A DNA stretch of 64,000 nt from Pseudomonas batumici (GCF_000820515.1 NZ_JXDG01000061.1:186001-250000), one strand, 5' to 3'. Shown: positions 35,799 to 45,046, counted from the first letter of the stretch. The notes: generated by a model from the sequence alone, not told the origin. Made by a program: numbers and translations.

Positions 35799-37144
35799 TT
35801 CAAGGCCTCGGCCAGTTTGCCATGCAGGCCGCCGAAGCCGCCGTTGCTCATGATCACCACATGGGTCCCGGGTTTGGCCTGGCTTTTCACCCGTTCGATG
35901 ATGCCGTCCAGGGAATCGCTGACGATGGACGGCACCGTGCACAGCGCCGCCGTGGCGCCCAGGTCCCAGCCCAGGTTGGCCGGCGCATACCAGATCACCT
36001 GGTCGGCCTGGACCACGCTGTCCGGCAAGCCGTCGCGGTGGGCACCGAGCTTCATGGAGTTGGAACGCGGCTCGATGATGGCAATCAGCGGCGCATCGCC
36101 GACCTTCTTGCGCAGGCCATCGAGGGTGGTGGCGATGGCGGTCGGGTGGTGGGCGAAGTCGTCATAGATGGTGATGCCGTGGACTTCGGCGACTTTTTCC
36201 ATCCGCCGCTTCACGCTCTTGAAAGCGCTGAGGGCGGCAATGCCCATGGCCGGCACCACACCGACATGCCGCGCCGCCGCCAGGGTGGCCAGGGCATTGG
36301 CGACGTTGTGCTGGCCGGTCAGGTCCCACTCGACCACGCCTTGCGCCACGCCGTCGAACATCACTTCGAAGCGCGAGCCGTCTTCGCTCAGCAACTTGAC
36401 CTGCCACTGGCCACCGGCACCAGTGGTCTGCACCGGGGTCCAGCAGCCCATTTCGATCACCCGGCGCAGGGCCGGTTCGGTGGTCGGATGAATCACCAGG
36501 CCTTCGCTCGGAATGGTCCGCACCAGATGATGGAACTGCCGTTCGATGGCCGCCAGGTCCGGGAAAATGTCCGCGTGATCGAATTCCAGGTTGTTCAGGA
36601 TCGCAGTGCGCGGACGGTAGTGGACGAACTTGGAGCGCTTGTCGAAAAAGGCGCTGTCGTACTCATCGGCTTCGATCACGAAGAACGGCGTTGTGCCCAG
36701 ACGGGCCGACACCGAGAAGTTCTGCGGCACGCCGCCGATCAGGAAGCCCGGGCTCATGCCCGCGTGTTCCAGTACCCAGGCCAGCATGCTGCTGGTGGTG
36801 GTCTTGCCGTGGGTGCCGGCCACGGCCAGGACCCAGCGGCCTTGCAGCACATGGTCCGCCAGCCACTGCGGGCCGGAGACATAGGGCAGGCCCTTGTTCA
36901 GCACGTACTCGACCGCCGGATTGCCGCGGGACATGGCATTGCCGATCACCACCAGGTCCGGTGCCGGATCGAGTTGCGCCGGATCGTAGCCCTGGGTCAG
37001 CTCGATGCCCTGGGCCTGGAGCTGGGTGCTCATCGGCGGATAGACGTTGGCATCGGAACCGGTGACGTGATGGCCCAGTTCCTTGGCCAGTACGGCCATC
37101 GAACCCATGAACGTACCGCAGATACCCAGAATATGAATGTGCAT
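35795..37144 (-). CDS. mpl: UDP-N-acetylmuramate:L-alanyl-gamma-D-glutamyl-meso-diaminopimelate ligase
   Basis: Peptidoglycan-recycling ligase that reattaches the murein tripeptide to UDP-MurNAc in the cytosol. The 449-residue product is a Mur ligase, with MHIHILGICGTFMGSMA at the start, the ATP-binding P-loop VAGTHGKTTTSSMLAW near residue 112, and FAHHPTAIATTLDGL in the C-terminal domain. The start at 37144 gives the normal N-terminus; an open frame extends farther upstream. Confidence 0.96.
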   Translation of the reverse strand: MHIHILGICGTFMGSMAVLAKELGHHVTGSDANVYPPMSTQLQAQGIELTQGYDPAQLDPAPDLVVIGNAMSRGNPAVEYVLNKGLPYVSGPQWLADHVLQGRWVLAVAGTHGKTTTSSMLAWVLEHAGMSPGFLIGGVPQNFSVSARLGTTPFFVIEADEYDSAFFDKRSKFVHYRPRTAILNNLEFDHADIFPDLAAIERQFHHLVRTIPSEGLVIHPTTEPALRRVIEMGCWTPVQTTGAGGQWQVKLLSEDGSRFEVMFDGVAQGVVEWDLTGQHNVANALATLAAARHVGVVPAMGIAALSAFKSVKRRMEKVAEVHGITIYDDFAHHPTAIATTLDGLRKKVGDAPLIAIIEPRSNSMKLGAHRDGLPDSVVQADQVIWYAPANLGWDLGATAALCTVPSIVSDSLDGIIERVKSQAKPGTHVVIMSNGGFGGLHGKLAEALK

Positions 37145-37215
37145 AGTCGACCTCGTAAAACGTGGTCGCAGGTTAGCCCAGGGCGTAGGAAATCGCACCT
37201 GGTGTTTCATCGGGT

Positions 37216-39132
37216 CTAACGGGCGATGCCGTGCTTGCGTAGCTTGCGGTACAAGGTGTTGCGGCTCACCCCCAGTTGCTCGGCCGTGTGGGTCATGTGC
37301 CAGCGCTGCTGCTCCAGGGCATTGAGCAGGGTCAGGCGTTCGGCCTCTTCGAGAGGCGTCCCGGACGGCTCGTCGACCGCCACGGCGACCACACCCGGCC
37401 GAGCTTGCCGGATCAGCGCCGGCAGATCCTCGAGACCGATCCGACCGTCCTCGCACAACGCCGCCAGCGTGCGCAACACCGTCCTCATCTGCCGCACATT
37501 GCCCGGCCACTCGAACGCCAGGAGCGCCTGGCGCGCGGCCGTGTCGATCCGTACGCCCTGCTCGCCGGCCTCCTCCACCAACAGGAAATCCAGCAACTGC
37601 GACTTGTCGCTGCGCTCACGCAACGCCGGCAAGCCGACCTCCAGCCCATTGAGCCGGTAGTACAGATCCTCGCGGAAGCTGCCGTCGCCGACCCGCTCCA
37701 GGAGATTACGGTGCGTGGCGCTGATGATCCGCACATTGACCGCCTCCGGCTCGCCGCCGATAGGCACCACCTGGCGATCCTCCAACACCCGCAGCAAGCG
37801 GGTCTGCAAGGCCAGCGGCATATCGCCGATCTCGTCCAGAAACAGGGTACCGCCATCAGCCTGTTGCAGCTTGCCGCGCATGCCTTCCTTGCGCGCGCCG
37901 GTAAAACTGCCGCCGCGATAACCGAACAGCTCGCTTTCGATCAGGCTCTCGGGAATCGCCGCGCAGTTGAGGGCGACAAAGGCCTTCTCGGCGCGCTGAC
38001 TGGCCTGGTGCACCGCCTTGGCGAAGGCCTCCTTGCCCGAGCCGGTTTCACCGTTGATCAGCAAGGGCACATCGCGTTCGAAGACCCGCAGCGCCCGGCG
38101 AAAATCCATCTGCAAGGCCGGGTCGCCCAGGCAGATATTGGCCGGCTTCGCTCGTTCCAGCGGCGCCGGCGTGGGCGCCATGACCTTGGGCACGCTGCGC
38201 GGCTGGCCGCGCAACACCGCGAACAGGGCCCGGCCATCACGGCTGCGCAGCGGCCAACTGGCGCTGGCCTGGGCACTGGCACGCCCGAGCAGTTCATCCA
38301 GCGAGCAGTCGAAGAACGCCTCCACCGGCTGGCCCAGCAAACCGCTACGCCCATGGCCCAGCAGGTTCAGGGCACTCTGGTTGACCGCACTGATCCGTCC
38401 TTCGCCGTCGAACGCCAGCAAGCCCTCGCTGAACAGCCCCACGGACTCGGCCTGCAAATGAAAGCGCAGCAGCCAGTGGTTGTCGTAATGCCGCAGGAAA
38501 TAGCAGCTCTCGATCATCTTCGCCGACAGGTTGACCAACGCCATGGTGTGGAACTGGCTCTGGCGCGAGACCTCCGGGCGGGCCGAGGACACGTCAAGCA
38601 CCGCCATCAATTCGCCATGGGGATCGAAGACCGGGCTCGCGGAGCAGGTCAGGCCGGTGTGGCGACCGCGAAAATGTTCATCCTGGTGGATGGTCAGGGA
38701 CTGGCGCTCCACCAGGCAGGTGCCGATGCCGTTGGTGCCTTCGCAGGCCTCGCTCCAGTCGGCGCCGAGCCAGAGGCCGGCGCGCTCGAAAATCTTGCGT
38801 TCGGCGGGGGCGGTGACGCAGTTGAGGATCACCCCGCGGGCGTCGGTGAGCAGCACCGCGTGACCGGCGCCGGAGAGCTGCTGGTGCAGGCTGGTCATTT
38901 CATTGCCGGCGATCTGCAGGACCTGGCGCAGGCGCTCGCGGCTTTCCAGCAACCGGCCGTGTTCGAGCACGGTGGGGGCGATGCTCAGCGAGGGGTCGAG
39001 GTGATAATCCTCCAGGCAACGCAGCCAGGACCGGGCAATGGACGGGTCACTACCCGGGCCGCCCGGGTGGGCCTTGCCCTGGGTCACGGTCAGCACCTGC
39101 TGGGCGTGGCGACTCAGATGGTTGTTCTGCAT
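37216..39132 (-). CDS. eatR: sigma-54-dependent AcoR-like activator of ethanolamine catabolism
   Basis: A 638-residue enhancer-binding protein. A GAF-type sensory region covers about residues 60-190 (ACEGTNGIGTCLVERQSL), then a PAS-like part, then the AAA+ domain with Walker A GETGSGKE, the sigma-54 loop written GSFTGA instead of GAFTGA, and Walker B LFLDEIGDM. The C-terminal Fis-type helix-turn-helix ends AEQLGVSRNTLYRKLRKHGI. It is divergent from the ethanolamine genes, in the arrangement I recall for P. aeruginosa eatR, so ethanolamine or its aldehyde is the probable signal. The symbol rests on that analogy. Confidence 0.85.
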   Translation of the reverse strand: MQNNHLSRHAQQVLTVTQGKAHPGGPGSDPSIARSWLRCLEDYHLDPSLSIAPTVLEHGRLLESRERLRQVLQIAGNEMTSLHQQLSGAGHAVLLTDARGVILNCVTAPAERKIFERAGLWLGADWSEACEGTNGIGTCLVERQSLTIHQDEHFRGRHTGLTCSASPVFDPHGELMAVLDVSSARPEVSRQSQFHTMALVNLSAKMIESCYFLRHYDNHWLLRFHLQAESVGLFSEGLLAFDGEGRISAVNQSALNLLGHGRSGLLGQPVEAFFDCSLDELLGRASAQASASWPLRSRDGRALFAVLRGQPRSVPKVMAPTPAPLERAKPANICLGDPALQMDFRRALRVFERDVPLLINGETGSGKEAFAKAVHQASQRAEKAFVALNCAAIPESLIESELFGYRGGSFTGARKEGMRGKLQQADGGTLFLDEIGDMPLALQTRLLRVLEDRQVVPIGGEPEAVNVRIISATHRNLLERVGDGSFREDLYYRLNGLEVGLPALRERSDKSQLLDFLLVEEAGEQGVRIDTAARQALLAFEWPGNVRQMRTVLRTLAALCEDGRIGLEDLPALIRQARPGVVAVAVDEPSGTPLEEAERLTLLNALEQQRWHMTHTAEQLGVSRNTLYRKLRKHGIAR

Positions 39133-39152
39133 TTCTTATTATTCTCCCCCCT

Positions 39153-39278
39153 TGTAGGAGCAGCCGGTCGACGTTCGATTGCTCGCGATGGGCGTCAACG
39201 ATGACACGGGCATCCTGATACCCCGCGGTGCCTGGACCACCATCGCGAGCAATCGAACGTCGACCGGCTGCTCCTACA
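39153..39278. repeat. REP pair with 39-bp perfect inverted arms
   Basis: The arms at 39153-39191 and 39240-39278 are exact reverse complements over 39 bases, beginning TGTAGGAGCAGCCGGTCGAC, around a 48-base spacer. This family differs from the CTGGCTTGCCAG type elsewhere in the window. It lies between eatR and its target genes. Confidence 0.9.
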
Positions 39279-39381
39279 GGTTTCGCGGCGTGCAAAGCAT
39301 CTCGCGCACTTTCGTCTGGACGCCCAGCATCCTCCTGCAACCCGAGCAATGCAATCCTCCTGCGACCGGCAAGTCACAGGC

Positions 39382-39399
39382 TGTGCCAACCCTGGTACA
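39382..39399 (+). promoter_or_regulatory. candidate activator site TGTGCCA-N4-TGGTACA
   Basis: An imperfect inverted repeat (6 of 7 positions) about 115 bases upstream of the -24/-12 promoter, a usual distance for a sigma-54 enhancer. The assignment to the EatR-like activator is inferred from position and symmetry only. Confidence 0.4.
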
Positions 39400-39496
39400 A
39401 ACTGTCACCCCAGCTGTATCACCCTTGTCGCAACACGCCCGCCATCCGTCATCGAACACACCCGTCAACCGCTCTGGCACCTGTCCCACGACGCAC

Positions 39497-39512
39497 TGGC
39501 CCGACCTTTGCT
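39497..39512 (+). promoter_or_regulatory. sigma-54 (-24/-12) promoter of the aldehyde dehydrogenase gene
   Basis: TGGCCCG-ACCT-TTGCT matches TGGCACG-N4-TTGCW, with GG and GC separated by exactly 10 bases. It lies 63 bases upstream of the start codon and fits the divergent sigma-54 activator. Confidence 0.75.
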
Positions 39513-39575
39513 CTACGCTTATCCAGCGCTAACCCGCGTACTCCCTTATAAGCACAATAGCCAAGGAGACACACC

Positions 39576-41096
39576 ATGCGTTATGCCCACCCTGGTACTG
39601 CCGGCGCCATCGTTACGTTCAAGGCCAAGTACGGCAACTACATCAATGGCGAATTCGTCGCGCCTGTCGACGGCCAGTACTTCACCAACACCTCGCCGGT
39701 CAACGGCAAGCCGATCGCCGAATTCCCCCGTTCCAATGCCAAGGACATCGACAAGGCCCTCGATGCCGCCCATGCCGCCGCCGATGCCTGGGGCGCCACC
39801 TCGGTGCAGGCACGTTCGCTGATCCTGCTGAAAATCGCCGACCGTATCGAGCAGAACCTCGAACTGCTGGCCATCACCGAAAGCTGGGACAACGGCAAGG
39901 CCGTGCGCGAAACCCTGAACGCCGACATCCCCCTGGCCGCCGATCACTTCCGCTACTTCGCCGGTTGCCTGCGCGCCCAGGAAGGCAGCGCCGCGGAAAT
40001 CGACGGCAACACCGTGGCCTATCACATCCATGAACCGCTGGGCGTGGTCGGCCAGATCATCCCGTGGAACTTCCCGCTGCTGATGGCCGCCTGGAAACTC
40101 GCCCCGGCCCTGGCCGCCGGCAACTGCGTGGTCCTCAAGCCCGCCGAGCAGACCCCGCTGGGCATCTGCGTGCTGCTGGAACTGATCGGCGACCTGCTGC
40201 CACCCGGCGTCCTGAACGTGGTGCAAGGGTTCGGCAAAGAAGCCGGCGAAGCCCTGGCCACCAGCAAGCGCATCGCCAAGATCGCCTTCACCGGCTCGAC
40301 CCCGGTCGGCTCGCACATCATGAAATGCGCCGCCGAAAACATCATCCCGTCCACCGTGGAACTGGGCGGCAAGTCGCCGAACATCTTCTTCGCCGACATC
40401 ATGAAAGCCGAACCGAGCTTTATCGAGAAGGCCGCCGAAGGCCTGGTGCTGGCCTTCTTCAACCAGGGCGAAGTCTGCACCTGCCCATCCCGCGCCTTGA
40501 TCGAAGAGTCGATCTACGACGAGTTCATGCAAGTGGTGATGAAGAAGGTCGAGCAGATCAAACGCGGCGACCCGCTGGACACCGACACCATGGTCGGCGC
40601 CCAGGCTTCCGAGCAGCAGTTCGACAAGATCCTGTCCTACCTGGAAATCGCCAAGACCGAAGGCGCGCAACTGCTCACCGGCGGCAAGGTGGAAAAACTC
40701 GAGGGCAACCTGGCCACCGGCTATTACATCCAGCCGACCCTGCTCAAGGGCACCAACAAGATGCGCGTGTTCCAGGAAGAAATCTTCGGCCCGGTGGTGA
40801 GCATCACCACCTTCAAGGACGAAGCCGAAGCCCTGGCGATTGCCAACGACACCGAGTTCGGCCTGGGTGCGGGCCTGTGGACCCGTGATATCAACCGCGC
40901 CTACCGCATGGGCCGGGCGATCAAGGCCGGTCGCGTCTGGACCAACTGCTACCACCTGTACCCGGCGCATGCCGCGTTCGGTGGCTACAAGAAATCCGGC
41001 GTGGGCCGCGAGACCCACAAGATGATGCTCGATCATTACCAGCAGACCAAGAACCTGCTGGTGAGCTATGACATCAATCCGCTTGGGTTCTTCTAA
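39576..41096 (+). CDS. exaC: NAD-dependent acetaldehyde dehydrogenase (ExaC-like)
   Basis: A 506-residue aldehyde dehydrogenase. Family marks are IIPWNFPLLMAAWKLAPALAAGN, the Glu motif VELGGKSPN near residue 266, and the catalytic cysteine in FFNQGEVCTCPSR near residue 305. Beside eutBC it should oxidise acetaldehyde, the product of ethanolamine ammonia-lyase, to acetate. The ExaC family also serves ethanol oxidation in Pseudomonas. AAGGAG precedes the ATG. Confidence 0.9.
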   Translation: MRYAHPGTAGAIVTFKAKYGNYINGEFVAPVDGQYFTNTSPVNGKPIAEFPRSNAKDIDKALDAAHAAADAWGATSVQARSLILLKIADRIEQNLELLAITESWDNGKAVRETLNADIPLAADHFRYFAGCLRAQEGSAAEIDGNTVAYHIHEPLGVVGQIIPWNFPLLMAAWKLAPALAAGNCVVLKPAEQTPLGICVLLELIGDLLPPGVLNVVQGFGKEAGEALATSKRIAKIAFTGSTPVGSHIMKCAAENIIPSTVELGGKSPNIFFADIMKAEPSFIEKAAEGLVLAFFNQGEVCTCPSRALIEESIYDEFMQVVMKKVEQIKRGDPLDTDTMVGAQASEQQFDKILSYLEIAKTEGAQLLTGGKVEKLEGNLATGYYIQPTLLKGTNKMRVFQEEIFGPVVSITTFKDEAEALAIANDTEFGLGAGLWTRDINRAYRMGRAIKAGRVWTNCYHLYPAHAAFGGYKKSGVGRETHKMMLDHYQQTKNLLVSYDINPLGFF

Positions 41097-41109
41097 ACCC
41101 TGAGCCCCC

Positions 41110-41142
41110 TTCGCGGCGGTCCGTAGTCCCGGCCGCCGCGAA
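41110..41142 (+). terminator. GC-rich hairpin after the aldehyde dehydrogenase gene
   Basis: TTCGCGGCGG and CCGCCGCGAA form a perfect 10-bp stem around a 13-base loop. There is no T run, so it may stop transcription only partly or protect the mRNA 3' end. Confidence 0.5.
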
Positions 41143-41183
41143 GAGGCCCTCACTGACACCCCCAAAACAACGCCTGGCCGCAC

Positions 41184-41199
41184 TGGCACGGGCCTTGCG
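41184..41199 (+). promoter_or_regulatory. sigma-54 (-24/-12) promoter of the ethanolamine permease gene
   Basis: TGGCACG-GGCC-TTGCG is nearly identical to the consensus, with the exact GG-N10-GC spacing, 71 bases upstream of the permease ATG. It implies that the permease-eutBC genes have their own EatR-dependent promoter. Confidence 0.8.
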
Positions 41200-41269
41200 T
41201 GCACGCTGTACAGAAAATCGACACCCGAAAGTCCAACAACCGAACAATAAAAATGACAAGCGAGGACTT

Positions 41270-42640
41270 ATGACAACTCAAACCGAACTCAAACCCACCC
41301 TCGGCACCCTGCACCTCTGGGGCATTGCGGTGGGCCTGGTGATCTCCGGCGAATACTTCGGCTGGAGCTACGGCTGGGGGACCGCCGGCACCCTGGGCTT
41401 TCTCGTCACCACCCTGCTGGTGGCGACCATGTACACCTGCTTCATCTTCAGTTTCACCGAGCTGACCACCGCCATTCCCCATGCCGGCGGCCCCTTTGCC
41501 TACAGCCGCCGGGCCTTCGGCGAACGCGGCGGCCTGATCGCCGGGATCGCCACCCTGATCGAATTCGTCTTCGCCCCGCCGGCCATCGCCATGGCCATCG
41601 GCGCCTACCTCAACGTCCAGTACCCGGACCTCGACCCACGGCTCGCCGCCGTCGGCGCCTACGTGGTGTTCATGGGCCTGAACATCATAGGCGTGAGCAT
41701 CGCCGCCACCTTCGAACTGGTAGTGACCGTACTCGCGGTCCTCGAGTTGCTGGTGTTCATGGGCGTGGTCGCGCCGGGCTTCAGCTTCAGCAACTTCGTG
41801 CTCAACGGCTGGTCCGGGGCGAGCAGCTTCAGCCTCGACTCGATTCCCGGCATCTTCGCCGCGATCCCCTTCGCGATCTGGTTCTTCCTCGCCATCGAAG
41901 GCGCGGCCATGGCCGCCGAAGAAGCCAAGGACCCCAAGCGCACCATTCCCAAGGCCTATGTCGGCGGCATCCTGACCCTGGTGTTCCTGGCCCTCGGCGT
42001 GATGGTGATGGCCGGTGGCGTCGGCGACTGGCGCCAACTGTCGAACATCAACGACCCGTTGCCCCAGGCAATGAAAGCGGTGGTGGGCAACAACTCCAGC
42101 TGGATGCACATGCTGGTGTGGATCGGCCTGTTCGGCCTGGTGGCGAGCTTCCACGGCATCATCCTCGGCTACTCGCGGCAGTTCTTCGCCCTGGCCCGGG
42201 CCGGTTACCTGCCGCGTTCGCTGGCTAAACTGTCGCGCTTCCAGACCCCGCACCGGGCGATCCTGGCCGGCGGCGTAGTCGGCATCGCGGCGATCTACAG
42301 CGACGGGCTGGTCAACCTGCAAGGCATGAGCCTGACGGCGGCGATGATCACCATGTCGGTATTCGGCGCCATCGTGATGTACATCATCAGTATGCTGAGC
42401 CTGTTCAAGCTGCGCAGCAGCGAGCCGAACCTGGAGCGCAGCTTCCGCGCCCCGGGTTATCCGATCGTGCCGGGGATCGCGTTGGTCCTGGCGGTGGTGT
42501 GCCTGATCGCGATGGCCTGGTTCAACATGCTGATCGGCCTGATCTTCCTCGGTTTCATGGCGGCGGGCTTCCTCTACTTCCAGTTGACCGCCAGCCAGCG
42601 CCTGGACGCGCCGGCGGACGCCATGCTCACGGGTAACTGA
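41270..42640 (+). CDS. eat: ethanolamine permease
   Basis: A 456-residue APC-superfamily transporter with about 12 membrane segments. The N-terminal LHLWGIAVGLVISGEYFGWSYGWG is characteristic of ethanolamine permeases, and AAEEAKDPKRTIPKAYVGG is the conserved cytoplasmic loop. It imports ethanolamine for the EutBC enzyme encoded downstream. The ATG at 41270 follows GCGAGGAC. Confidence 0.92.
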   Translation: MTTQTELKPTLGTLHLWGIAVGLVISGEYFGWSYGWGTAGTLGFLVTTLLVATMYTCFIFSFTELTTAIPHAGGPFAYSRRAFGERGGLIAGIATLIEFVFAPPAIAMAIGAYLNVQYPDLDPRLAAVGAYVVFMGLNIIGVSIAATFELVVTVLAVLELLVFMGVVAPGFSFSNFVLNGWSGASSFSLDSIPGIFAAIPFAIWFFLAIEGAAMAAEEAKDPKRTIPKAYVGGILTLVFLALGVMVMAGGVGDWRQLSNINDPLPQAMKAVVGNNSSWMHMLVWIGLFGLVASFHGIILGYSRQFFALARAGYLPRSLAKLSRFQTPHRAILAGGVVGIAAIYSDGLVNLQGMSLTAAMITMSVFGAIVMYIISMLSLFKLRSSEPNLERSFRAPGYPIVPGIALVLAVVCLIAMAWFNMLIGLIFLGFMAAGFLYFQLTASQRLDAPADAMLTGN

Positions 42641-42699
42641 TTGCACCAGCACGGGGCGCCCTGTGCCCCCAACGCTGTACATATGAACACCGCAAAACC

Positions 42700-42781
42700 G
42701 TAGGAGCCGGCTTGCTGGCGATGAGGCCAGTGAGACTTGCATCATCTGATCGGCCGCCATCGCCAGCAAGCTGGCTCCTAC
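42700..42781. repeat. REP inverted pair
   Basis: GTAGGAGCCGGCTTGCTGGC and the complementary CCAGCAAGCTGGCTCCTAC arms enclose about 35 bases, between the permease gene and eutB. It may uncouple their mRNA levels. Confidence 0.88.
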
Positions 42782-42824
42782 AGCTACATTCATCGCTTGC
42801 AAAGGTTCAGGAGGACACCGCCCC

Positions 42825-44219
42825 ATGGCCACATTCGCCCATTCCGTCGGCGCCCAGACCTATCGTTTCGACAGCCTCAAGGACGTCATGGCCAAGGCCA
42901 GTCCCGCCCGCTCCGGCGATTTCCTGGCCGGAGTCGCCGCCCTCAACGACGGCGAACGGGTCGCGGCCCAGATGACCCTGGCCAATATTCCCCTCAAGCA
43001 TTTCCTCGAGGAAATGCTGATCCCCTACGAATCCGACGAAGTCACCCGCCTGATCGTCGACACCCACGACAAACAGGCTTTCGCCGCCGTCAGCCACCTG
43101 ACCGTCGGCGGCCTGCGCGACTGGCTGCTCAGCGACGCCGCCGACGAACAGAGCCTGCGCGCCCTGGCCCCGGGCCTGACCCCGGAAATGGCCGCCGCCG
43201 TCTCGAAGATCATGCGCGTCCAGGACCTGGTGCTGGTGGCGCAGAAAATCCGCGTGGTGACGAAATTCCGCGGCACCCTGGGCCTGCGCGGTCGCCTGTC
43301 GACCCGCCTGCAGCCCAACCACCCCACGGACGATCCGGCCGGCATCGCCGCCAGCGTCCTCGACGGTCTGCTCTACGGCAACGGCGACGCCATGATCGGC
43401 ATCAACCCGGCCACCGACAGCCTGTCGTCGATCTGCGACCTGCTGCACATGCTCGACGCGGTCATCCAGCGTTACGAAATCCCCACCCAGGCCTGCGTGC
43501 TGACCCACGTCACCACCTCCATCGAGGCGATCAACCGTGGCGTGCCGTTGGACCTGGTGTTCCAGTCGATCGCCGGCACCGAAGCGGCCAACGCCAGTTT
43601 CGGCATCAGCCTGAGCGTCCTGCAGGAAGGCTACGACGCCGGCCTGAGCCTGAATCGCGGCACCCTCGGGCAAAACCTGATGTATTTCGAAACCGGCCAG
43701 GGCAGCGCCTTGTCGGCCAACGCCCACTTCGGCGTCGACCAGCAGACCTGCGAAACCCGCGCCTACGCCGTGGCCCGGCATTTCAAGCCGTTCCTGGTCA
43801 ACACCGTGGTCGGTTTCATCGGCCCGGAATACCTCTACAACGGCAAGCAGATCATCCGCGCCGGCCTCGAAGACCATTTCTGCGGCAAGCTGCTGGGCGT
43901 GCCCATGGGTTGCGATATCTGCTACACCAACCACGCCGAGGCCGACCAGGACGACATGGACACCCTGCTGACCCTGCTCGGGGTGGCCGGGATCAACTTC
44001 ATCATGGGCATCCCCGGCTCCGACGACATCATGCTCAACTACCAGACCACCTCCTTCCACGACGCGCTCTACGCCCGCCAGACCCTGGGCCTGAAGCCCG
44101 CGCCGGAGTTCGAACAATGGCTGGCGAAGATGGGGATCTTTACCCAGGCCGACGGCAAGGTGCGATTCGGCAATAACCTGCCACCGGCCTTCCGCCAGGC
44201 GCTGGCACAGCTGGGATGA
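42825..44219 (+). CDS. eutB: ethanolamine ammonia-lyase large subunit
   Basis: Adenosylcobalamin enzyme subunit that splits ethanolamine into acetaldehyde and ammonia. The 464-residue TIM-barrel protein shows LQPNHPTDDPAGIAASVLDGL, YNGKQIIRAGLEDHFCGKLLG and GCDICYTNHAEADQDD, typical of EutB. No microcompartment shell genes are present, in line with Pseudomonas pathways that work in the open cytosol. A GGAGG ribosome-binding site precedes the ATG. Confidence 0.97.
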   Translation: MATFAHSVGAQTYRFDSLKDVMAKASPARSGDFLAGVAALNDGERVAAQMTLANIPLKHFLEEMLIPYESDEVTRLIVDTHDKQAFAAVSHLTVGGLRDWLLSDAADEQSLRALAPGLTPEMAAAVSKIMRVQDLVLVAQKIRVVTKFRGTLGLRGRLSTRLQPNHPTDDPAGIAASVLDGLLYGNGDAMIGINPATDSLSSICDLLHMLDAVIQRYEIPTQACVLTHVTTSIEAINRGVPLDLVFQSIAGTEAANASFGISLSVLQEGYDAGLSLNRGTLGQNLMYFETGQGSALSANAHFGVDQQTCETRAYAVARHFKPFLVNTVVGFIGPEYLYNGKQIIRAGLEDHFCGKLLGVPMGCDICYTNHAEADQDDMDTLLTLLGVAGINFIMGIPGSDDIMLNYQTTSFHDALYARQTLGLKPAPEFEQWLAKMGIFTQADGKVRFGNNLPPAFRQALAQLG

Positions 44220-45046
44220 ACGACATGGCCAACGACCTCGACCACGACAACCCCTGGCTGGCCCTGCGCCGCCTGACGCCGGCACGCATTGCCCTGGGCC
44301 GCAGCGGCACCAGCCTGCCCACCGGCGCGCAGCTGGATTTCCAGTTCGCCCACGCCCAGGCCCGCGACGCCGTGCACCTGCCGTTCGACCACGCCGGCCT
44401 GAGCACGCAACTGGCCGAACGCGGCCGCGCCAGCCTGCTGCTGCACAGCGCCGCCGAGGATCGCCACAGCTACCTGCAACGCCCGGACCTGGGCCGCAAG
44501 CTCAACGCTGCCTCGGCGCAGTTGCTCAAGGCGCATGCGGCCGCCCACCCGGGCGGTGTCGACCTGGCCATCGTGGTCGCCGACGGCCTGTCGGCGCTGG
44601 CGGTGCATCGGCATACCCTGCCCTTCCTCGCCCGCCTGGAGGAACAGATCCAGGCTGAGGGCTGGTCACTGTCGCCGGTGATCCTGGTGGAACAGGGCCG
44701 GGTCGCGGTGGCCGACGAAATCGGCGAACTGCTGGGGGCGAAAATGACCGTGATCCTCATCGGAGAGCGCCCCGGCCTCAGTTCGCCGGACAGCCTGGGC
44801 CTGTATTTCACCTATAATCCCAAGGTGGGCCTGACCGACGCCTACCGCAACTGCATCTCCAACGTGCGCCTGGAGGGCATGAGTTATGGCATGGCTGCAC
44901 ACAAACTGCTGTATTTGATGAAAGAAGCCTGCCGCCGACAATTATCGGGGGTCAATCTCAAGGACGAGGCTCAAGTGCAAACGCTGGAGAGCGAATCGGA
45001 TGTCCATTCAAACGGCAACTTCCTACTGGGCCCGCCCCAAGCCTGA
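44216..45046 (+). CDS. eutC: ethanolamine ammonia-lyase small subunit
   Basis: The small, cobalamin-contacting subunit, of 276 residues. Its segments RIALGRSGTSLPTGAQLDFQFAHAQARDAVH, IVVADGLSALAVHRHTLPFL and LIGERPGLSSPDSLGLYFTYNP match the EutC family. The start overlaps eutB by 4 bases (ATGA), as expected for subunits made in fixed ratio. A hairpin GGGCAGC/GCTGCCC (45079-45104) without a T run follows. Confidence 0.96.
   Translation: MNDMANDLDHDNPWLALRRLTPARIALGRSGTSLPTGAQLDFQFAHAQARDAVHLPFDHAGLSTQLAERGRASLLLHSAAEDRHSYLQRPDLGRKLNAASAQLLKAHAAAHPGGVDLAIVVADGLSALAVHRHTLPFLARLEEQIQAEGWSLSPVILVEQGRVAVADEIGELLGAKMTVILIGERPGLSSPDSLGLYFTYNPKVGLTDAYRNCISNVRLEGMSYGMAAHKLLYLMKEACRRQLSGVNLKDEAQVQTLESESDVHSNGNFLLGPPQA

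Noticed and set aside
37276..39204. A 642-codon open frame opposite the sigma-54 activator
   Set aside because: Composition typical of an antisense shadow; the opposite strand has all AAA+ and Fis motifs.
39153..39278. An insertion sequence, because of the 39-bp inverted arms
   Set aside because: Only 48 bases lie between the arms, there is no transposase and no target duplication; it fits a REP pair.
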